Source of the DNA: Formicarius rufipectus
Lineage: Eukaryota > Chordata > Aves > Passeriformes > Formicariidae
Reading direction: 5' to 3'
DNA length: 64,000 nt
Assembly (NCBI GenBank): GCA_013399695.1
Contig: VXAU01001100.1
Span: 717,328 to 781,327 of the forward strand
The position numbers were made by a program, and so were the translations under genes. Below are positions 26,196 through 40,812 of the stretch, piece by piece. The notes under the pieces are model-generated. The model made no database searches, was not told the DNA's origin, and saw only the letters and a program-made list of their open reading frames with translations. Position 1 is the stretch's first letter. The number at the start of each line of letters is the position of its first letter.

Positions 26196-27118
26196 TTTTT
26201 TTCCCCTCTGTATCTCATCTCTCTTCTGACCCAATCAAAAAAGTTTCACAATGGTAACACAACTTTTCCTCAAACCACATGACAAGGAGTCTTCCTTCAA
26301 CAACCCTCCCTCTTCAGATACATCAGCTTCCCTTTGTACCAGAAGTTCCACAGACAAAAGTTTGAATAGCCTCAAGAAATTGACAAAGGAGGGAGAAAAA
26401 CATAAGACCATGATTTCACACCACTCTCCACACAGTGACACAACGTGTAGCACATCTCCTCCAACCTCCACTGTTGATGACTGCCCACTGCTGCTGAGAC
26501 TGCCCCAGCCAGTAGTCACCTTCCCTTCAGATCCAATCTTCCCATCAGGGAAGGATAACATACTCAGATACACACTTGAGTATGTACCAACCTATGATGG
26601 GGTGAGGTTGGGATATCAGGTTTTTCACAGAGCTCCTGGAACATGGGAACATGCTTTTACATGGTAATTAGTTTGCAATTTGAATGTCTCTTACTAGTTT
26701 TGTTCAAAAGTCCTTACGTACTAGCTTAAGAGGCGCTATTCAGAGCGTAACAGCCATTCAGGCACATCCCACTGTGAGCCAGAGTCACATTTAGTTGTCT
26801 CAATCATTCACATAATTTGAAAATTCCTATCTTTAACGTTATTTTTTGCTATTGTGGTCTATGTTTCCCCTAGTGTTAGGCATCTAATCAAAGTACCCAG
26901 ACAGGGACTTGAAGTATCCTAGACTCTCCCTACATTTTACACAGGGACAGGCATCTCTGGATGTATTCACAGCCCACCCAAGATCTAGAAGGGCTTTTTG
27001 GCTTTCCCTTGACCACAGCAGGAACACTGTGCTGACTGCACCTGAGCACAGTGCCTCCATCAGGTGCTAAATGAATTAAACCCAGGTCACCTTCCCTTTC
27101 TGTTGTATTTCATATCCA

Positions 27119-27190
27119 TACACACACACTATACATATTCGTGTGTGAGTATATGCAAATACATATATACATATACACACATGCATAAAT
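27119..27190. repeat. Imperfect CA/TA/GT microsatellite
   Basis: Alternating purine-pyrimidine sequence contains 'cacacacac', 'gtgtgtg' and 'tacatatatacatatacaca'. The CA run and the GT run are inverted copies about 12 bases apart and could pair as a small hairpin. Confidence 0.85.
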
Positions 27191-29171
27191 AAATGCATGT
27201 ACTTAAACATTCCTCAGAATAGCTGCTCTTGGTACATTTGCACTCAAGCAGTAAGATGCACTTGCAAAGGAAGTAACTAACACAAGCCAGGACAGAGTAA
27301 TTTCTCCCATTTGCCTTTACAGAACCGCTAAGCCTCTAGTGGCTGTGAGTGCTTCTCCCAAATAGCCACTTGCACTGGCATAACGGCAGTGATACACAGC
27401 AGAGACATTAATCCAATGAAGTTAAACATATACTAGAAGAAGTAGCTGCCACAGAGTGAAGAGAGATAGAGAGATGCAGTTTTGCAGATCATTCATGAAC
27501 TTGGCAGTGTCTTCCTAATGCAGAGTATTAGCAAAGAAAGTCTGCATCAGTGCACGAGTTTGCCTCCTAACTCTCAGTCAGGGGCATTTACAAGGTAGCA
27601 CAGCTCTCACAGAGTTAATGCTAGTAGACATATGTTTGGCAATGTAGAATCTAGCTACAGCAATCAGCCAAAAATACTGTTTTGCTTCTGCTTTTAACAT
27701 CAAAAACTGGCACTCTGCCCTGCTATTACAGCAGGCTGCACCAAGATGAGACAAGAGGGTCCTTTGCATCCCACCTGGTTCTGTCCATGCACGTCATATT
27801 TACCAGACCTCATGCAGACAGTACTGCAAAGTCAAATTCTGTATTTCTACTTAAAATATTGGTCATGTTTTTGGGGGGCACTTGCACCATCAAGTAGCCA
27901 GATGGAATCACAGTCTGTTGAAAAGAAACAAACACAGATCAATAACTACAGTCTGATTTGTGTGCTTTCAATATTGTCAAAACACACATGGGAAAAAGGC
28001 TGGTGGACTTCACAGCCCAGAAAGCTCGATGCACTCCAGTACTCCATACAAGGAGCTAGCATCCACAAGAGTTAACTTAGAGAGGGAGAAGTGTCTGCAA
28101 ACAGACAAGTAAATAAATAAGGATGGGGAGTATTTCACATTCTTTCACTCATTTATATTTAATGATCTCTATACAACACAGTCTACAGTTTTCCCAATAC
28201 CAGAGGCATGCAACATGTGAATGAGAACAGGAATGCATGAACCCTGAGATCAAACCTTAACTCCTCTGGCTTTAAATTGAAAATAACAGTCCTTTCCCTA
28301 TTGATTTTTCCCCTCCTCTTTCATTTGTGAAAAATTGATTTTTCTCAGCTGTGTTTGCTGAAGTGTCCATACCTGCAGCTCACTGCTTGCTTTAATCTTT
28401 GAATTTGCTCATTCATACTTCCAGTAAGCCATGTCAAGCTTGAGAGGCACCTGAGAGGTCTGGTCCCACATTCACTGGTGGCCTTATCAAGTCTCAGAAA
28501 TTCTATCCCTCACACATTATTACTAAAAGATGAGGAGGCTGTTCCTGCCTTCCCAGAGGATGCTCAGAGTCCACTCCTGCAGCCACAGACTCTAAGGACA
28601 AAGCCTGTGTCAAGCATTTTTGCAGAAGGACATCTCAGAGCAGTACAGACACCCAAGAAAGATGCAACAGGAGCTCACATTCCCTCAGCAGCTCCTGAGA
28701 AGGTAACAGAGCACTAACTCCAGGCTTCCCATGTTTGGACGTACTCAGGAAACTGAGCATAAAAAATGGGAAACCCTGAAAGAGAGAACTTCAGGCCATC
28801 AAGATGAAATAACTAAGCACTTGCACAACAAAGCCCTCACCACGGCTACTGCCTATTTCTCTTCCCCCTCATGGATTTAACAAAGGAACCCACATCACAC
28901 TTTGCCAATCTACTCAGTTCTGAAGACAGCTGGACTAGCTGGAAAAATGCCAGTGTCAGCCTTTCAAATCCTGTGGCTACACAACTTCAAAATTGTACCG
29001 TACATGTAAATTTTTTTAATTAATACTAAAATAAAAATCTAAAATCATTTAAAAATTTTCCAATTAGATTTGGAGATTAATCCAAATAATAATTAACAAA
29101 CAGTAATAATTGAGGCTAAATCTGTACTGCTTACAAAACACTAATATTTTAAACCTGAAGTCTTTCTTACT

Positions 29172-29188
29172 AAAAAAAAAAAAAAAAA
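29172..29188. repeat. Poly-A tract (17)
   Basis: Seventeen A are followed by ccaccacacaagccaaaaaacc. Confidence 0.9.
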
Positions 29189-32100
29189 CCACCACACAAG
29201 CCAAAAAACCTCTTAATTCTCATACAAGGCCAGGCTGTGCAGTAGCAATTATGATGTGTACACATGTCCACTCTGAACACACATACTTTATTACACTTTT
29301 GATCTGAACTAAGACTTCCAGATGTGTGAGGCATTAATCCAGCCGGGCAATTCATCTCTTTCACACTAGAAAAACCTGCACATAGCACACAGAAAGTAGT
29401 AATTTGCATGTAATAGTTAACTGAATGTTAAGGCACTTTTAAAGAAATTTAAGGCAACTAGCCATGCTGCAAGGCTACATATTTGAAATCCTTGAATATA
29501 TTCCTATTCCAGTAGCCTTTAAGCATTAACTGTTTGAAGTTTAAGTCCAATTATTTTAAACCCTTCATGACTTGTTTTCTTTCCCTAGCCCTTTGGCTCA
29601 AGGCACAAATAACGCATGAATTATGGCATAAGACAACAATTATACAATTCTACACTTATTTATCAGACTGGCAAGAGAGTCCAAGTGATCATGACACCAT
29701 AAACAAGATACACAAATTATAAAACACATCTGAAGCTCTAATCATCTATTTATTAAAAGGCAACACTCCCTTGCTTGTAAGCTATGGGAAAACTAAAGAA
29801 CAGCATTAACTGGCCCTCTAGGTTCTAAAAGGGACAGATCCCCTAACCAAGGGGAGATGGGGTAACAGTCCTCTATAAGATTACATCCTATATGGACAGC
29901 ATTCAAGTGGCATGCTGCACTCTGACTCCCACACTGACATCCTCCAGAACACAGCATGAGGTGATTCATTTTTGTATATAGCTATGTCCTGTTTCATTGA
30001 TCTCCTCCAGAGCAGCAATTCCCAAAGAAAAAAAGAAAAACACAAGTTCTGCCACAATGTTATTCATTAAAAAAGCTGAAGTGTCTCACCCTGTGCAGAG
30101 ATGAATGATTCATCCTTGTGCCCTGAGGAATATCCAGGCCAAAAAAAGGGATGACAGATAAAGAGAGAATCACTTCACAAACCAAGTGTAGAGTAAATAA
30201 ATAAAATGAGACCTCTTACCTTTCTAAGAAGAGGAAGAAGTATTTTTAAGTGAATTTGGGTCTGCCCCAAACTTCAAAAAATTCAGTGTGCAACAAATCT
30301 TTTGTCAAAGCAGTAACCAACAGTTATATCACAAGATCACAAAGTCTGCAGTGAAAGGAGCAATCTTCTACCACTCTTCAAGCAGATAAGCCCTACTCCA
30401 TGTAAGCTCCAAATGCCAAACTGCCCTAATCACTTTAGTGACCCCAGGTTTCAAATATAGTTGAAGGAAGAGAGACAGAAAAGCTGAATGGTCCCTGCAG
30501 ATGTGTTAGTCTCTGGAGGCCACCTCTGCACCAGCACACTGGCTGGGACCATCAGCTCTACCTGGTTCCTGGGAGACCCATGGTGCACATAAACCAGGTT
30601 GCTTCTGAAGGAATCTACACCAGAAGCCTCTCTCCAGCTGCACACCAAAATGTACTCCAACTCATGAGGGGTCATAAGGTCCTGCAATTACAACTGCTCC
30701 CATCATTTCTATCTTCGGCTTGTGCAGATGTGGCCTCCAGCACAGAGTAGAAAGAAGTCTAAATCCAGTAATTTCAAGATCCTGTAATTCTGTACTTCAA
30801 ATCCCTTTTAAAATGAAGTCCCACTGAATGACCTAAGATACATGAGCTTTTTTTTAATATTCCCAGATCAGTATCTGTTGCATATTTTATGGTTCCCTTT
30901 ACTCGCCTTGACTCCTCACGCTTCTTTGAATCACTCTCCTTTATTTTCCAGTTCTTATTCCTCACCTCCCAGCCTGAAGTATTTATCAAGTCCCTCAGTA
31001 CTGCCTGAGAAGACAAAGAACCACAGCTAAAGTATGATGATTTCTGAAAGCCAAAACATAAAATCTACCAAGAGCAAATTCTAAGCTGCTCTCAAAATAA
31101 CTTTGAATTTCAAATATTAAAAATCTTCCCTTCTAGGTATTACCCTACATTGCTAAAATATGTTAAAATATAAAGCATTAAGCGTGTATTTATATATAAT
31201 ATGTAACACAAATACTGTATTAGACATTCATATAACACATAGGAAGTCTTAATGAGACCACCTTCATGCAATAATCTCCAAATTAATTAATTTCCAAAGC
31301 AATAATTTCCAGAGCATTAACATTTCAAATTACTAAAGCATACAGCGAGGTACAAGAGTTGAGCAGTTCAGCAGTTTTCAATAGGAAAGAAACCTGCCAC
31401 AGAAGGAGGAAAGCACTGCTAGCTTTCCAGGTTCTTGTTCTGAATTAAAAACATAGCTTCAGACTTCTTCCAGCTGAAAACTGAGCTGTTTTGAAATCAA
31501 AACAAATGCCAGGGTCTTGACAAATACAACTAAATCCAGGAAATGCTCTGGCATTAAGAAGCCAAATCTTTGTCACAGAAATTTCAGATGACTATTCTGT
31601 AAGGGGTTTCACAACTGCACAGACCAATGTACTAAGAAGAAAGCCTCTCTTATAATATTCTGGTGCTGCTTCTTGGCATACCCATGTTCCTAAATAAGAA
31701 AAAATGTATGAGTTTCAGACAGGATTACATGTATCGTTAATACATTTTAAATGTTTGCCCCAGGCAGGAAAAGAGATCAAGCAGATATAGAACAATCTCA
31801 AGTCTGCCAATCAAAAAGAAAGCAAGGTATATTTAAACAAATGGAATTATTTCAGGTCCTTTGTTCTGCAGTATCTGAGCATCTTCCAAAGAGACACAAA
31901 GAAACATAACTAACATGTGCCATCTTAAGGTCAGTCTCACACATCTTTCCTGGGAAAAACCACATGTGCACTGCAGTGTTTGGGTGATTTGGAGCTATTC
32001 ATTCTTCTTTTCGTCCCTCACATATACCTACACATTTGTTTATCCCTAGTCATGAGAAAATGGATGATTTGAGAATGACCTCGGGGAAGAGGGATGGAGC

Positions 32101-33599
32101 AGCAAGATCTAGATGAGTCTGAGCATCATTAAGGAAACAGATGAGAGGAGTCAAAGAAGAGGAGAAAAGACAAGCTACGGCTCACCCTATCCAAGATGTC
32201 CTGCTGTATAAAAATTAACACACACCATGTGCACCTTCAGTTTTCTAACTGGCTAGGAAAAAGGAATGCATTTGGGAAGACCCAGTCTTTCCTGAAGGTT
32301 CTAAGGTGTAGTGTCCTGAACATGCTCCTTTCATTTCAATCATTTCTCATCAGAAAAGCAGTTTCCCTTATTTTTCTGTCATTAGTATTTTAAGGCAATC
32401 ACAACCCAAGTATCTGGAAACATCACTCTGAGCTTCTAAATTGTTTTCCCCACATTGAGCAAGGAATGCTTGGCCTCTCTCCTATGTTCTTGTCATTCCC
32501 AAAATAACACAAAAATCCCACTCTTCAGCATCTATAAACCAACAAAGAAGTTGAGAAGACTCTTGCTGCAACCCTACCACATTTAAACAGGAAACAGCCC
32601 TAAATAGGTAGACACAACTGCCATTTATTTCATAACAACCACCAGGCACCACCTGGGAGAGTCATTCAGGCTTCACCTGGTGTTTCAGGCAACATAGATA
32701 ATTTTAAAATAACGCAACTGTTAACTGGCAGATCCAAACATTGAGAATGGAGATATTTATGGTCACCAAATATTATGAAGTTTAATGTCCCTGTCTTCAG
32801 AGCAGAAGGTACTGCAGAAGGAAAGTGGGACACGCGATTCATGACAAGGTATTAAATCAGACAGCCTTAACCCTATAGTCACACAAGCACCGTCATCCTA
32901 ACTCTCTTATGGTCACTTCAGAAGGAAGTGCCTAACATTCAGCACTGAAGTTCCCACACTTGGACTGTGCCTGGAAAGCAGAATCTGGTTTGGAAAAAGA
33001 CAAAGATTACAGCTTTGTGCCCAATCCTAAAGCACAGGAAAAGGAAAAAAAGGTAACTGCCCAGAACTGAATTAGTTCTTCTCAAACATGACTGTCACCA
33101 TCACCACCAAAACACCATCAAAGATTCTCCCCTAAGGAAATTTTCCTTACTAGTATTTCTGGCTGTCCTCAGATTTGACAAATGGACTGCAACTTTTGCA
33201 TCCATATACAGACTCTTAAGATACAGCATTATTTCTGCCCTCAGACTTCAGGACAGCTACGAGAAGTCACTTTGGACTTCCAAAAATCGCATCTTGGTCT
33301 ATCAGCCAGTTTTTAAGTTCTAGATCTCTGAGCCCAAACCCAAACAGTTCTTGAATGCCTTTTGAAGATAAATACCCATATAGAAAGTTCTGGATAGGTA
33401 AATGGGAGCAGCCAAAAGTGAAGTCTATCAGAGAACCTGACAAATTTCACTTAAGAAAAACAACCTCTTGTGGGTGCCTGCTGCTTCTAAAAACACTGGC
33501 TCATGCTCTTATAGGCAGCTGCCACCCACTTCAGTCAGGCCAGCAGCATACAGGGACTGTAAACCCCTTCCTTCCAACTGGAGGATGTGTAGAGACATG

Positions 33600-33792
33600 A
33601 GAGAGTGCAGTATCCCCACACTTTGTTGTGTCTGTCCCTCCGCACCACCATTTCCCACACCCACTTACACTCCCCCATCTCTCAACCGGATCACTCCTCT
33701 TGGCCTGCTGATTTCTCATCTCCCCTGATCCAAATAAACATCCTCAGGTCTTTGCACTCAACTACACATCTCTTGACTTGTGTTACAGCAAC
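33600..33792 (+). mobile_element. Possible degraded LTR remnant (U3/R/U5-like)
   Basis: A C/T-rich stretch is followed by AATAAA (in 'ccaaataaacatcctcagg') and about 60 bases later by 'ttgacttgtgttaca'. This is the layout of the R-U5 part of some endogenous retroviral LTRs, which end in CA. No paired LTR, primer-binding site, gag/pol remnant or target-site duplication was found, and the 5' end cannot be fixed. It may equally be unique sequence with a chance AATAAA. Confidence 0.18.
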
Positions 33793-36700
33793 AAGAAAGT
33801 AAACCAAGGCTTCTTTACCCAGACAAGATATTCCACCAAAATTCTGGTGCTGGAGGTTGGACAGGTAATGGCATGGAGAAGAAAGGAGGTGCACTCCCCA
33901 ATGCACCCCCGCCTCCCTCACAGGGCTCTTTCAGACTGCTGTTAATCCTCTGGTCTCACCTTTGTCAAGTGCTGCAATCTACAGACAAAAATCCAAAATC
34001 TAAGAACATTCAAAAAATAATCAAAACCCACACTGTCAGCCAGCATTTTCAGAGGAGGCTGGGCTTCTCAGATGTTACGCATCTAATTGGAAATGTCTTA
34101 AAGAGGTTCGATTTTATGTGTGCTGTTGCTCTTAAAGCTCATCTTTAAGGCTGAGAAGCACATAAATCTAAAAGACTCTAGTGCTTTGGGAGTCAATGCA
34201 AAATGGCACTCTGAACTTTAATTCTTCCATTCAGACATTGCAAGACTAATTTGCTGTAACAGATTTCATGGTATCACAGCCCCCTATATATTTGCATTGC
34301 TCTGCAATATCAAAATTTTCTAACTCAGAAGCTTCAGATCTCTATCAATGGGGAGTGAAAGGAGGGGGGAAAAAAAACAAAACAAAACATGGGTTTAGGC
34401 ACTTTCAGTGTCTGGTAAATTTACAAACACAAGAAGGCAGCCAGAAACTGTTCACTGAACTCTTCAAAAGACAAAACCCAAGCCAGCTGCAAAATTCACT
34501 TCTTAGCACACAAATTACAATGATCCCCACTGTTCAGAAGACATCTAAGCATGAGTGGTTTTTGCATTGTGCTCTGCTTTAAACAGAGGTCTGGGCAAAT
34601 TCAGCAAGTCCAAAGTACAAAGCTCCCATGGAAAATGTGTTGCTAATAACAGTCTCTGAATGTGACAAAAACTCCAGCTCAAGTAATTTTTCACATCACA
34701 CAGCAAAGGTATCAAAGAGGAAGAGAAAGGGGTTCTTACACATGCTGGTTCCCAGAGACTTCTACATGGTAAGTCGAAAAGCCACATAAACAACATGTCC
34801 AAGGGAATGTCAGGTTCTCTACAAAGACATCAGAAGAGGAGGTAACACATCGACATTTTATGAAAGTCACAGCTACATTAAACCAAGCCATCAGGAATAT
34901 AGAGAACCCACAGCTACAGGTTATGTGTGAACACTGGGCAAGAGCAAGGTACATGTAAAAAGAGGTTAGTCCAGTTACTCAATTACAAAATGAGGTGTAG
35001 ACCAGCCAGATTCAATCTCTTTGTTCTTTCCTCCCTAGCTGGACGATTCATCATCCATCCAACCCACATGCCATGCTTATAATTCAAACCAAGCAGTGAC
35101 CAAACCAAGCTCAAGTCTGCATTTCCCTGACCCCTGAGAAAGCAGGTAACACCAGTGAAGTTCCAGATTTATTTTTTTTTTTTGCTAAGTTCTGTCAAAT
35201 TTCCCCCCAACATGAAAGAAGCACGAAGTAAGAACAAAACTATAAATGCGCAGTAGTTTTTACCCTGTGCTCCCCCCTCTGCTCTGATTTCAAACACTGT
35301 GCTTACGCAATTCATCAGCTGAGTTTGCAAAGGGTGGCAGGGGCAGGCTGTTCTTTTTCTGACTCCCCGGGAGGGGCAAGAAGAGCCTGGAGAGATGCCA
35401 CAAGCACAGCAGAAGCAGCACAATGCACTGAGTTTTGGCAACCAGGTACCCAGTCCTACAGATCAAGGAAAGCCCAGGTCAGAGCCACAAAATGAGAGCA
35501 ATCTCATAGAAGTTGGTACTTACATGGAAAAAAACAAAAGGCAGGACTGAACCTCGCACCACACTGGCTCAGGACCCTCTTGAGCATTCACAGTAACACA
35601 TCAGAAAAAGACACCTCAGACTAGAAAAAGAGATTAATAGGCTGCAGAATGAGAAGCCAACAAAGAAAACAAAACTTCTTTTGAAAGTTGATTAATACCA
35701 CTTCTTATGTGGAATAATATAGCAGGCTAAAAGGAAAATCCATGCCTCTATCATGGTAGAGAAACAGATCTGCAGCAAAAAAAACTTGGCCAAAGATTCT
35801 TAATTTATATTTGGCAATTTAAACCACTTGTACATAAATGATGGTGCGGAGGCAAAAATGACACTTTGTTTCAAAATAAAACATCAGCCAAAAATCCTGG
35901 CACATGTGCCGCATTTGTTTTCATAGCCAAAGACCGCAAAAATCACATCTGATGCTTTACACATAAATATAATCTACCTACACTACAAAACACACATCAC
36001 ACTGGGATAGTTTCAGCCATGACTGATGTGTGTAACTTCCAGGGATTTCCATTCATTCAAGACAGAAAATGCATTCCTTGTACGAAATTAAAATTACTGC
36101 AAAGCTTGGAGTTTTAACAGTTTCCATCTAAATGCCAAGTCAGGCTGCAAGCGAGACGTATTTGTGTGGCAGTCAAATGATTAAGACATTATTTCAACAG
36201 AGATGAGCAAACGCAACCTATCATTTTCAGAAAGCATTTTATAACAAAACCAAACCCATCTGATTTCTGCAACAGACTAAAACCACGGACAGGAGATGCC
36301 TCTAAATCCAATAAAATGAGCAGCAGACTGTAAAAAGTCCGTCCTCTCCATGTCTACTGAAACACACCAAAACTTCAGTGGCCCTCCTCTTTCCCCACTC
36401 CTCCCCTACATTAACTTAATGAGTATTTTGGAATTATTTGATCTTTAATTCTTTTCTATCTTACCATGACAGAAGCAGGAGCAAAATTTTTTTATCATTA
36501 TTGGGAGACAGAATTCATGTCTCCTTCTCACGGTGTCTCCTGCTGGTATCAATTCTTTTTTTTTAATACAAGCTTTCAGCAGCCATGCCTGCTATTCGTA
36601 ATGAACGCCACACTCGAATCTTTCAAGGCCACGGGCAGTTGTGGTTACTCTGCTCCTTATAAACACGGCAGCGTCCTGCCGAGGCTCCCCTGCTACACAT

Positions 36701-39079
36701 CAGGTTGAATCACGGCATCCCTCACCGCTGTGACCCCCGAATGCAGTCATGCCACAACTCTGTCTAGTCCCATTAACTACACAGTGCGGTGAGATAGCAC
36801 TTCCGTGCTTATCTCCAAAACAGCCTGACTCTTCCCCAAGCCAGCTGAGAGGCTGCCAGCATGCTCCTTCAGACTGCCTACAGTTAATCACATTTTCTTG
36901 TTTCAGAAATAACAGTTTTCACTAATTGCCCGCAATGCGAAGTTCATGGTACACCCTTAAATATGTTGTGGTGGCACTTTGTAATTCTCGAGGCAGGCTC
37001 GTATGCGTCATGCACTCTCCTAACCCTGCAGATACAGGCTCACCAGGTAACACTCTTAGATTAAGTGGTGAATAAAGAACAAAAGCAACTTCTTTTTAAC
37101 TAGGCGAAAAGAGGTGAATTAAAAGAACAAGCAGAGCATCTTATCACCTTTTGGTGATCCTGTAGCAGATACATTTATTGCACAGCAGGACATTAAATGT
37201 TTTTTCCTATATACTGATAAATTATAAATGATGTGTCTGTCCTACTTCTGGGTAGCACCACTTTTCTGATCATCTCTTGCAGGATTGAGTCAGCTAATAG
37301 CAGCTTTGGTGTTTCTGACCTTTACTTCATCAAAATAAAATTTCCATTTTGCTGCTTCAATCAAGGACGCTGCTTGCAGCCCCGATGGCCACTGCTTCAC
37401 TCACTCCCAGCGACCCGGTCAGGTACAGACCAGCTGAGACCAGCTTCTTTGGATAACAAATGCTGAGATGCCCCTCGAACACAACCAGCTGCAAAGTTTC
37501 CAGCCCCTTCAGATCACTCCATCAAAACTTCAAAAAGGTTGAAATGAGGATGCTGAGCAAGAAAAAATTGCTGTGGATTGGGGAGCAAAGGAAGGAAAAA
37601 TAAATCCACCCTCTCCAGTCTCCCTCGCTTGCTTGTGTGCCTGCACCTCCAGCTACCTCGGTGCACTGTGTCAGTGGATGAAAAGGGAGGGGCTTGAAAA
37701 CTTTGTTGGCTCTCTCTCAGAGGTCACTTCGCAGAATCAGCAGTCCTGTTCCAGGTAGAAAGAGGTAGTTTATTATTTCCTGTACCCCAACTCTGCATGT
37801 TCACTTTCATTTTGACTGCATGGGTCAAAAAAGGAAAAATTCCTCTTCTGAACACAAAACTTGAAAAATTCATGCATCTGCCCATTCCTGGCAAGTAGGA
37901 AAAATTCATCTGTGTAATCTCGTTCTGCAGAACCTAATCTTCCCTATGAGAACGAAGACAACCTAAAAGATATGACAGCAGAGATACCCTTCCAAACACA
38001 AGCAAGTGTATAGCAAAGCAATGAGCTACAAAAATGCTCCAGTGCTGCTGTTCCAACTCATTACACCACTTCAGGACAAAAGCATTCCTGTCCATAAAAC
38101 TTGGGGACACCCCCAAATTTGACAAGCAAGTCTGAATTTCACACTGCTGCTATTCTGCCACAACTTTAGGAGACTGTAGAGAGGCTGACTAGCAAGAGAT
38201 GTAAAGAGCTATAGAGGCACACCAACATCCAACAGGACAGTTAAGAAAAGAGTTAAGATAGAGAGAAAATGTCCAAAACACCTCTGATCCAACCACAGGC
38301 TAGAGGAGGTGGAGGTTCAGCCTGTTAAACAGTACAAAATAATCAAGAAGATGACCTAAGTTAAATAAACTTTCTTAAATAAACTTAATTGCAAACCAAC
38401 AAGTTCTTCATAAGGACATCAAGGGTAAGCTTACTCCAACAAGACTGTAAATCACCAGAGGATATTTTACAATCAGTGCTTTATATATCTCAATGCATAA
38501 ATCAGCACAGAGTCCAAGTGCCTGGGATGCATTACAACTTCACAGTCCCGCTTCCAGAGCCTGACAAGCAATGCTGTCACAGCTGCATCTACACCAACCA
38601 CACACAAGCTTGAAGAGCTGTGTATTCAGGGGACTTCAGCATCTCACTTGTGCACCTCAAGATGCGAAGGAGCAACCTGGAAGTGCATTTACAGATCAGA
38701 TGTCATGGTCAACATGCTTTTTTGGCCCATGACCACTCCACATCTTTTCAGGATTAAACTACAAAGAACAGGAGTCACCCATGTAAGATAATAACCTGAG
38801 AGCAGGTGTGGTCATGATGCAGACAGAAAGCATCACTGCTCTGCCAAGTCATGGATATCAATACTAAAGGAGGTTTCGTAAGGCCAAAAGGTTTGAACTG
38901 AATATATATGAGAAATCTAAGACAACCCTCTCAGTACCACACAGGTCGTTTTCCAAATCATCCCTCCACTTTAGATGTTTCAGAGACATGCTTACGCTGC
39001 TTTATCTTGGAGTCTATTTCTCATTCCAAGTCAAAATGACCAAGAAGCTTTCTGAAATTTTAACTCATGATTTATATTT

Positions 39080-39132
39080 AAAAAAACCCAACCAAACAAA
39101 CAACAAACAACAACAAAAACCCAAACAAACAC
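39080..39132 (+). repeat. 53-base A/C-only tract
   Basis: Only A and C occur, in units such as aaac, aaacaac and aaaccc. It is the opposite-strand counterpart in composition of the G/T tract at 3997-4091. Confidence 0.88.
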
Positions 39133-40635
39133 TAAGACATGAGTGGTTTGAACAGGTAAAACAGCTATGAGACACCAAGAAATAGGAAGAAACTGGACAA
39201 GGAACTGGTCTTAAGAGCAGCTGTGACATTCGCACCAGAAAGTCATAATTATAACATTATGGCAGAGTAATCTGGTCACCTATGTCATGGCTGCATAGGC
39301 TAAAAAGGACCCTTCACAGACAGAGGTTCTTACAGAGATATTTACACTTTTAACAAACCAACCATGACTTACTCTAACACTTCAGGGCTAGATGGTGAGA
39401 GCAGCCTTCTGCACAACTGCTAATTTCTGAGATTTCAGAGATGGAACCTTTTCTGTAAATACTTCTGAGAGTTTTATACTGCAAAAGAAAATAAGCCCCA
39501 GCTGCTGGCACAACATTTCCTAGAATTTTCAAGAGCAATTCACTTGGTAGGTTACTGCAGGTGGGAGCTACTCAGTCAGGATGACCAGAGCCCAGAACAC
39601 AATGGAACTGTTCATGTGTCTCCATCCATGCACACTGTCAGAGCTGCACAGCACCACTGAAAGCCCCAGGTGAGGCCAGCTTTTTACATCACCTAGAAAT
39701 ATTAATAAAAGAACACTGCAAGGTACTGGGAACTGCCACTAAAAAGTCATTTTACCCCAGTCACGCCCATAGGCCACTGAAATGATTCAGTGGCACAAAT
39801 CATAAAACCCCAGCATGGCACTGCAACAAGGCCACTGAATGATAAGGTACTGACCAGGGAAAGCAAGTAACGCTTTTCCAACGGCACAGAGGCTGTGGTG
39901 GTGATGCATCAACCTCCTAGCAAAGGAGAGAGGTCAGCAGCAAGGTTCACAAGCCTTTCACAGAAGAGCAACAACTGGGAGGCAATCCTGCCGCACTGAG
40001 TGATTGCACAGGAGAGGGAAGGGAGTTTCTCCAGGGAGGCAGCAACTCACGTTGGCCAGACTTGTCAAGCCCTCATACCAAACTCTCCACGTGTTCTGAG
40101 AAACACAAAACATGTATCTCATGCCTTGGATGAGCGGGAGGGAGATGACAATGGATCTCGGGAGGTCTCATTTCTCCAGCTCCAGACACAGCGCTCTGTG
40201 GGAGGAGGCCCAACAACATCAGCCTCAGCAGAGGCTGCTGGCTTTCCTCCTCCTACAGCTGTCCACTCAAGTCATCCAAAATCTCTGCGCCAGTACAGCC
40301 GTGTTGCTGGACACTTGTGCCTCACAGAAGTTACATGTGAGCCATGAATACTGATCCAATCACTTCACCATGATGATCTATCGTCTCCTGGCCACCTCCA
40401 ACAGCCCAGCTGAAACTGGTGACACTGCACAGAGGAACGCACGGACTAAGGGATCCCTTCAGCCTCCGAGGAAAACTCGGTTACAGGTTTCATCTGAGCT
40501 TCAGTGCACAAGTTTGCTGGTCCTCTGTCCAGAAGTCCAAACCCACCAGCGATCTGGCACTGAATCACATTACTGCGTACTTCAGGGAAGCTTAAACACA
40601 AATTATCACTTAATCAGTGCTCTAAAAATAGATTT

Positions 40636-40664
40636 GGGGCGGGGGGGCCGGGGGGAGAGAGGGG
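40636..40664 (+). other. G-quadruplex motif
   Basis: Four G runs of 4, 7, 6 and 4 are separated by loops of C, CC and AGAGA. This satisfies the G3+N1-7 pattern four times over. It sits in the most CpG-containing part of the window (about 39.9-40.9 kb). Confidence 0.85.
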
Positions 40665-40812
40665 TGCGTCCATCCACACAAAAGTAATCTATTTAGAACA
40701 ATGCTCTGGCAATCACCTCACATTCGCTGCTCAAGGGAGAAGAAATCGCTCCCCTTTACGAGCTGCTCTTGGGAATAAAGGAAATTCATTAATTTGCCCG
40801 ATAAAGTTTCAG

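Larger units (their letters stand above)
26196..39860. other. No gene seen; unique-looking DNA
   Basis: Holds the microsatellite at 27119, a poly-A tract at 29172, a very AT-rich stretch at 29000-29110, the doubtful LTR-like piece at 33600 and the A/C tract at 39080. A 138-codon plus frame (26251-26667) is serine/proline-rich and unrecognised; it begins just after the CR1 tail. Confidence 0.55.

Noticed and set aside
26251..26667. 138-codon serine/proline-rich plus frame
   Set aside because: Composition follows local C/T-rich DNA, the minus strand is also open for 112 codons, and no homology is recognised.
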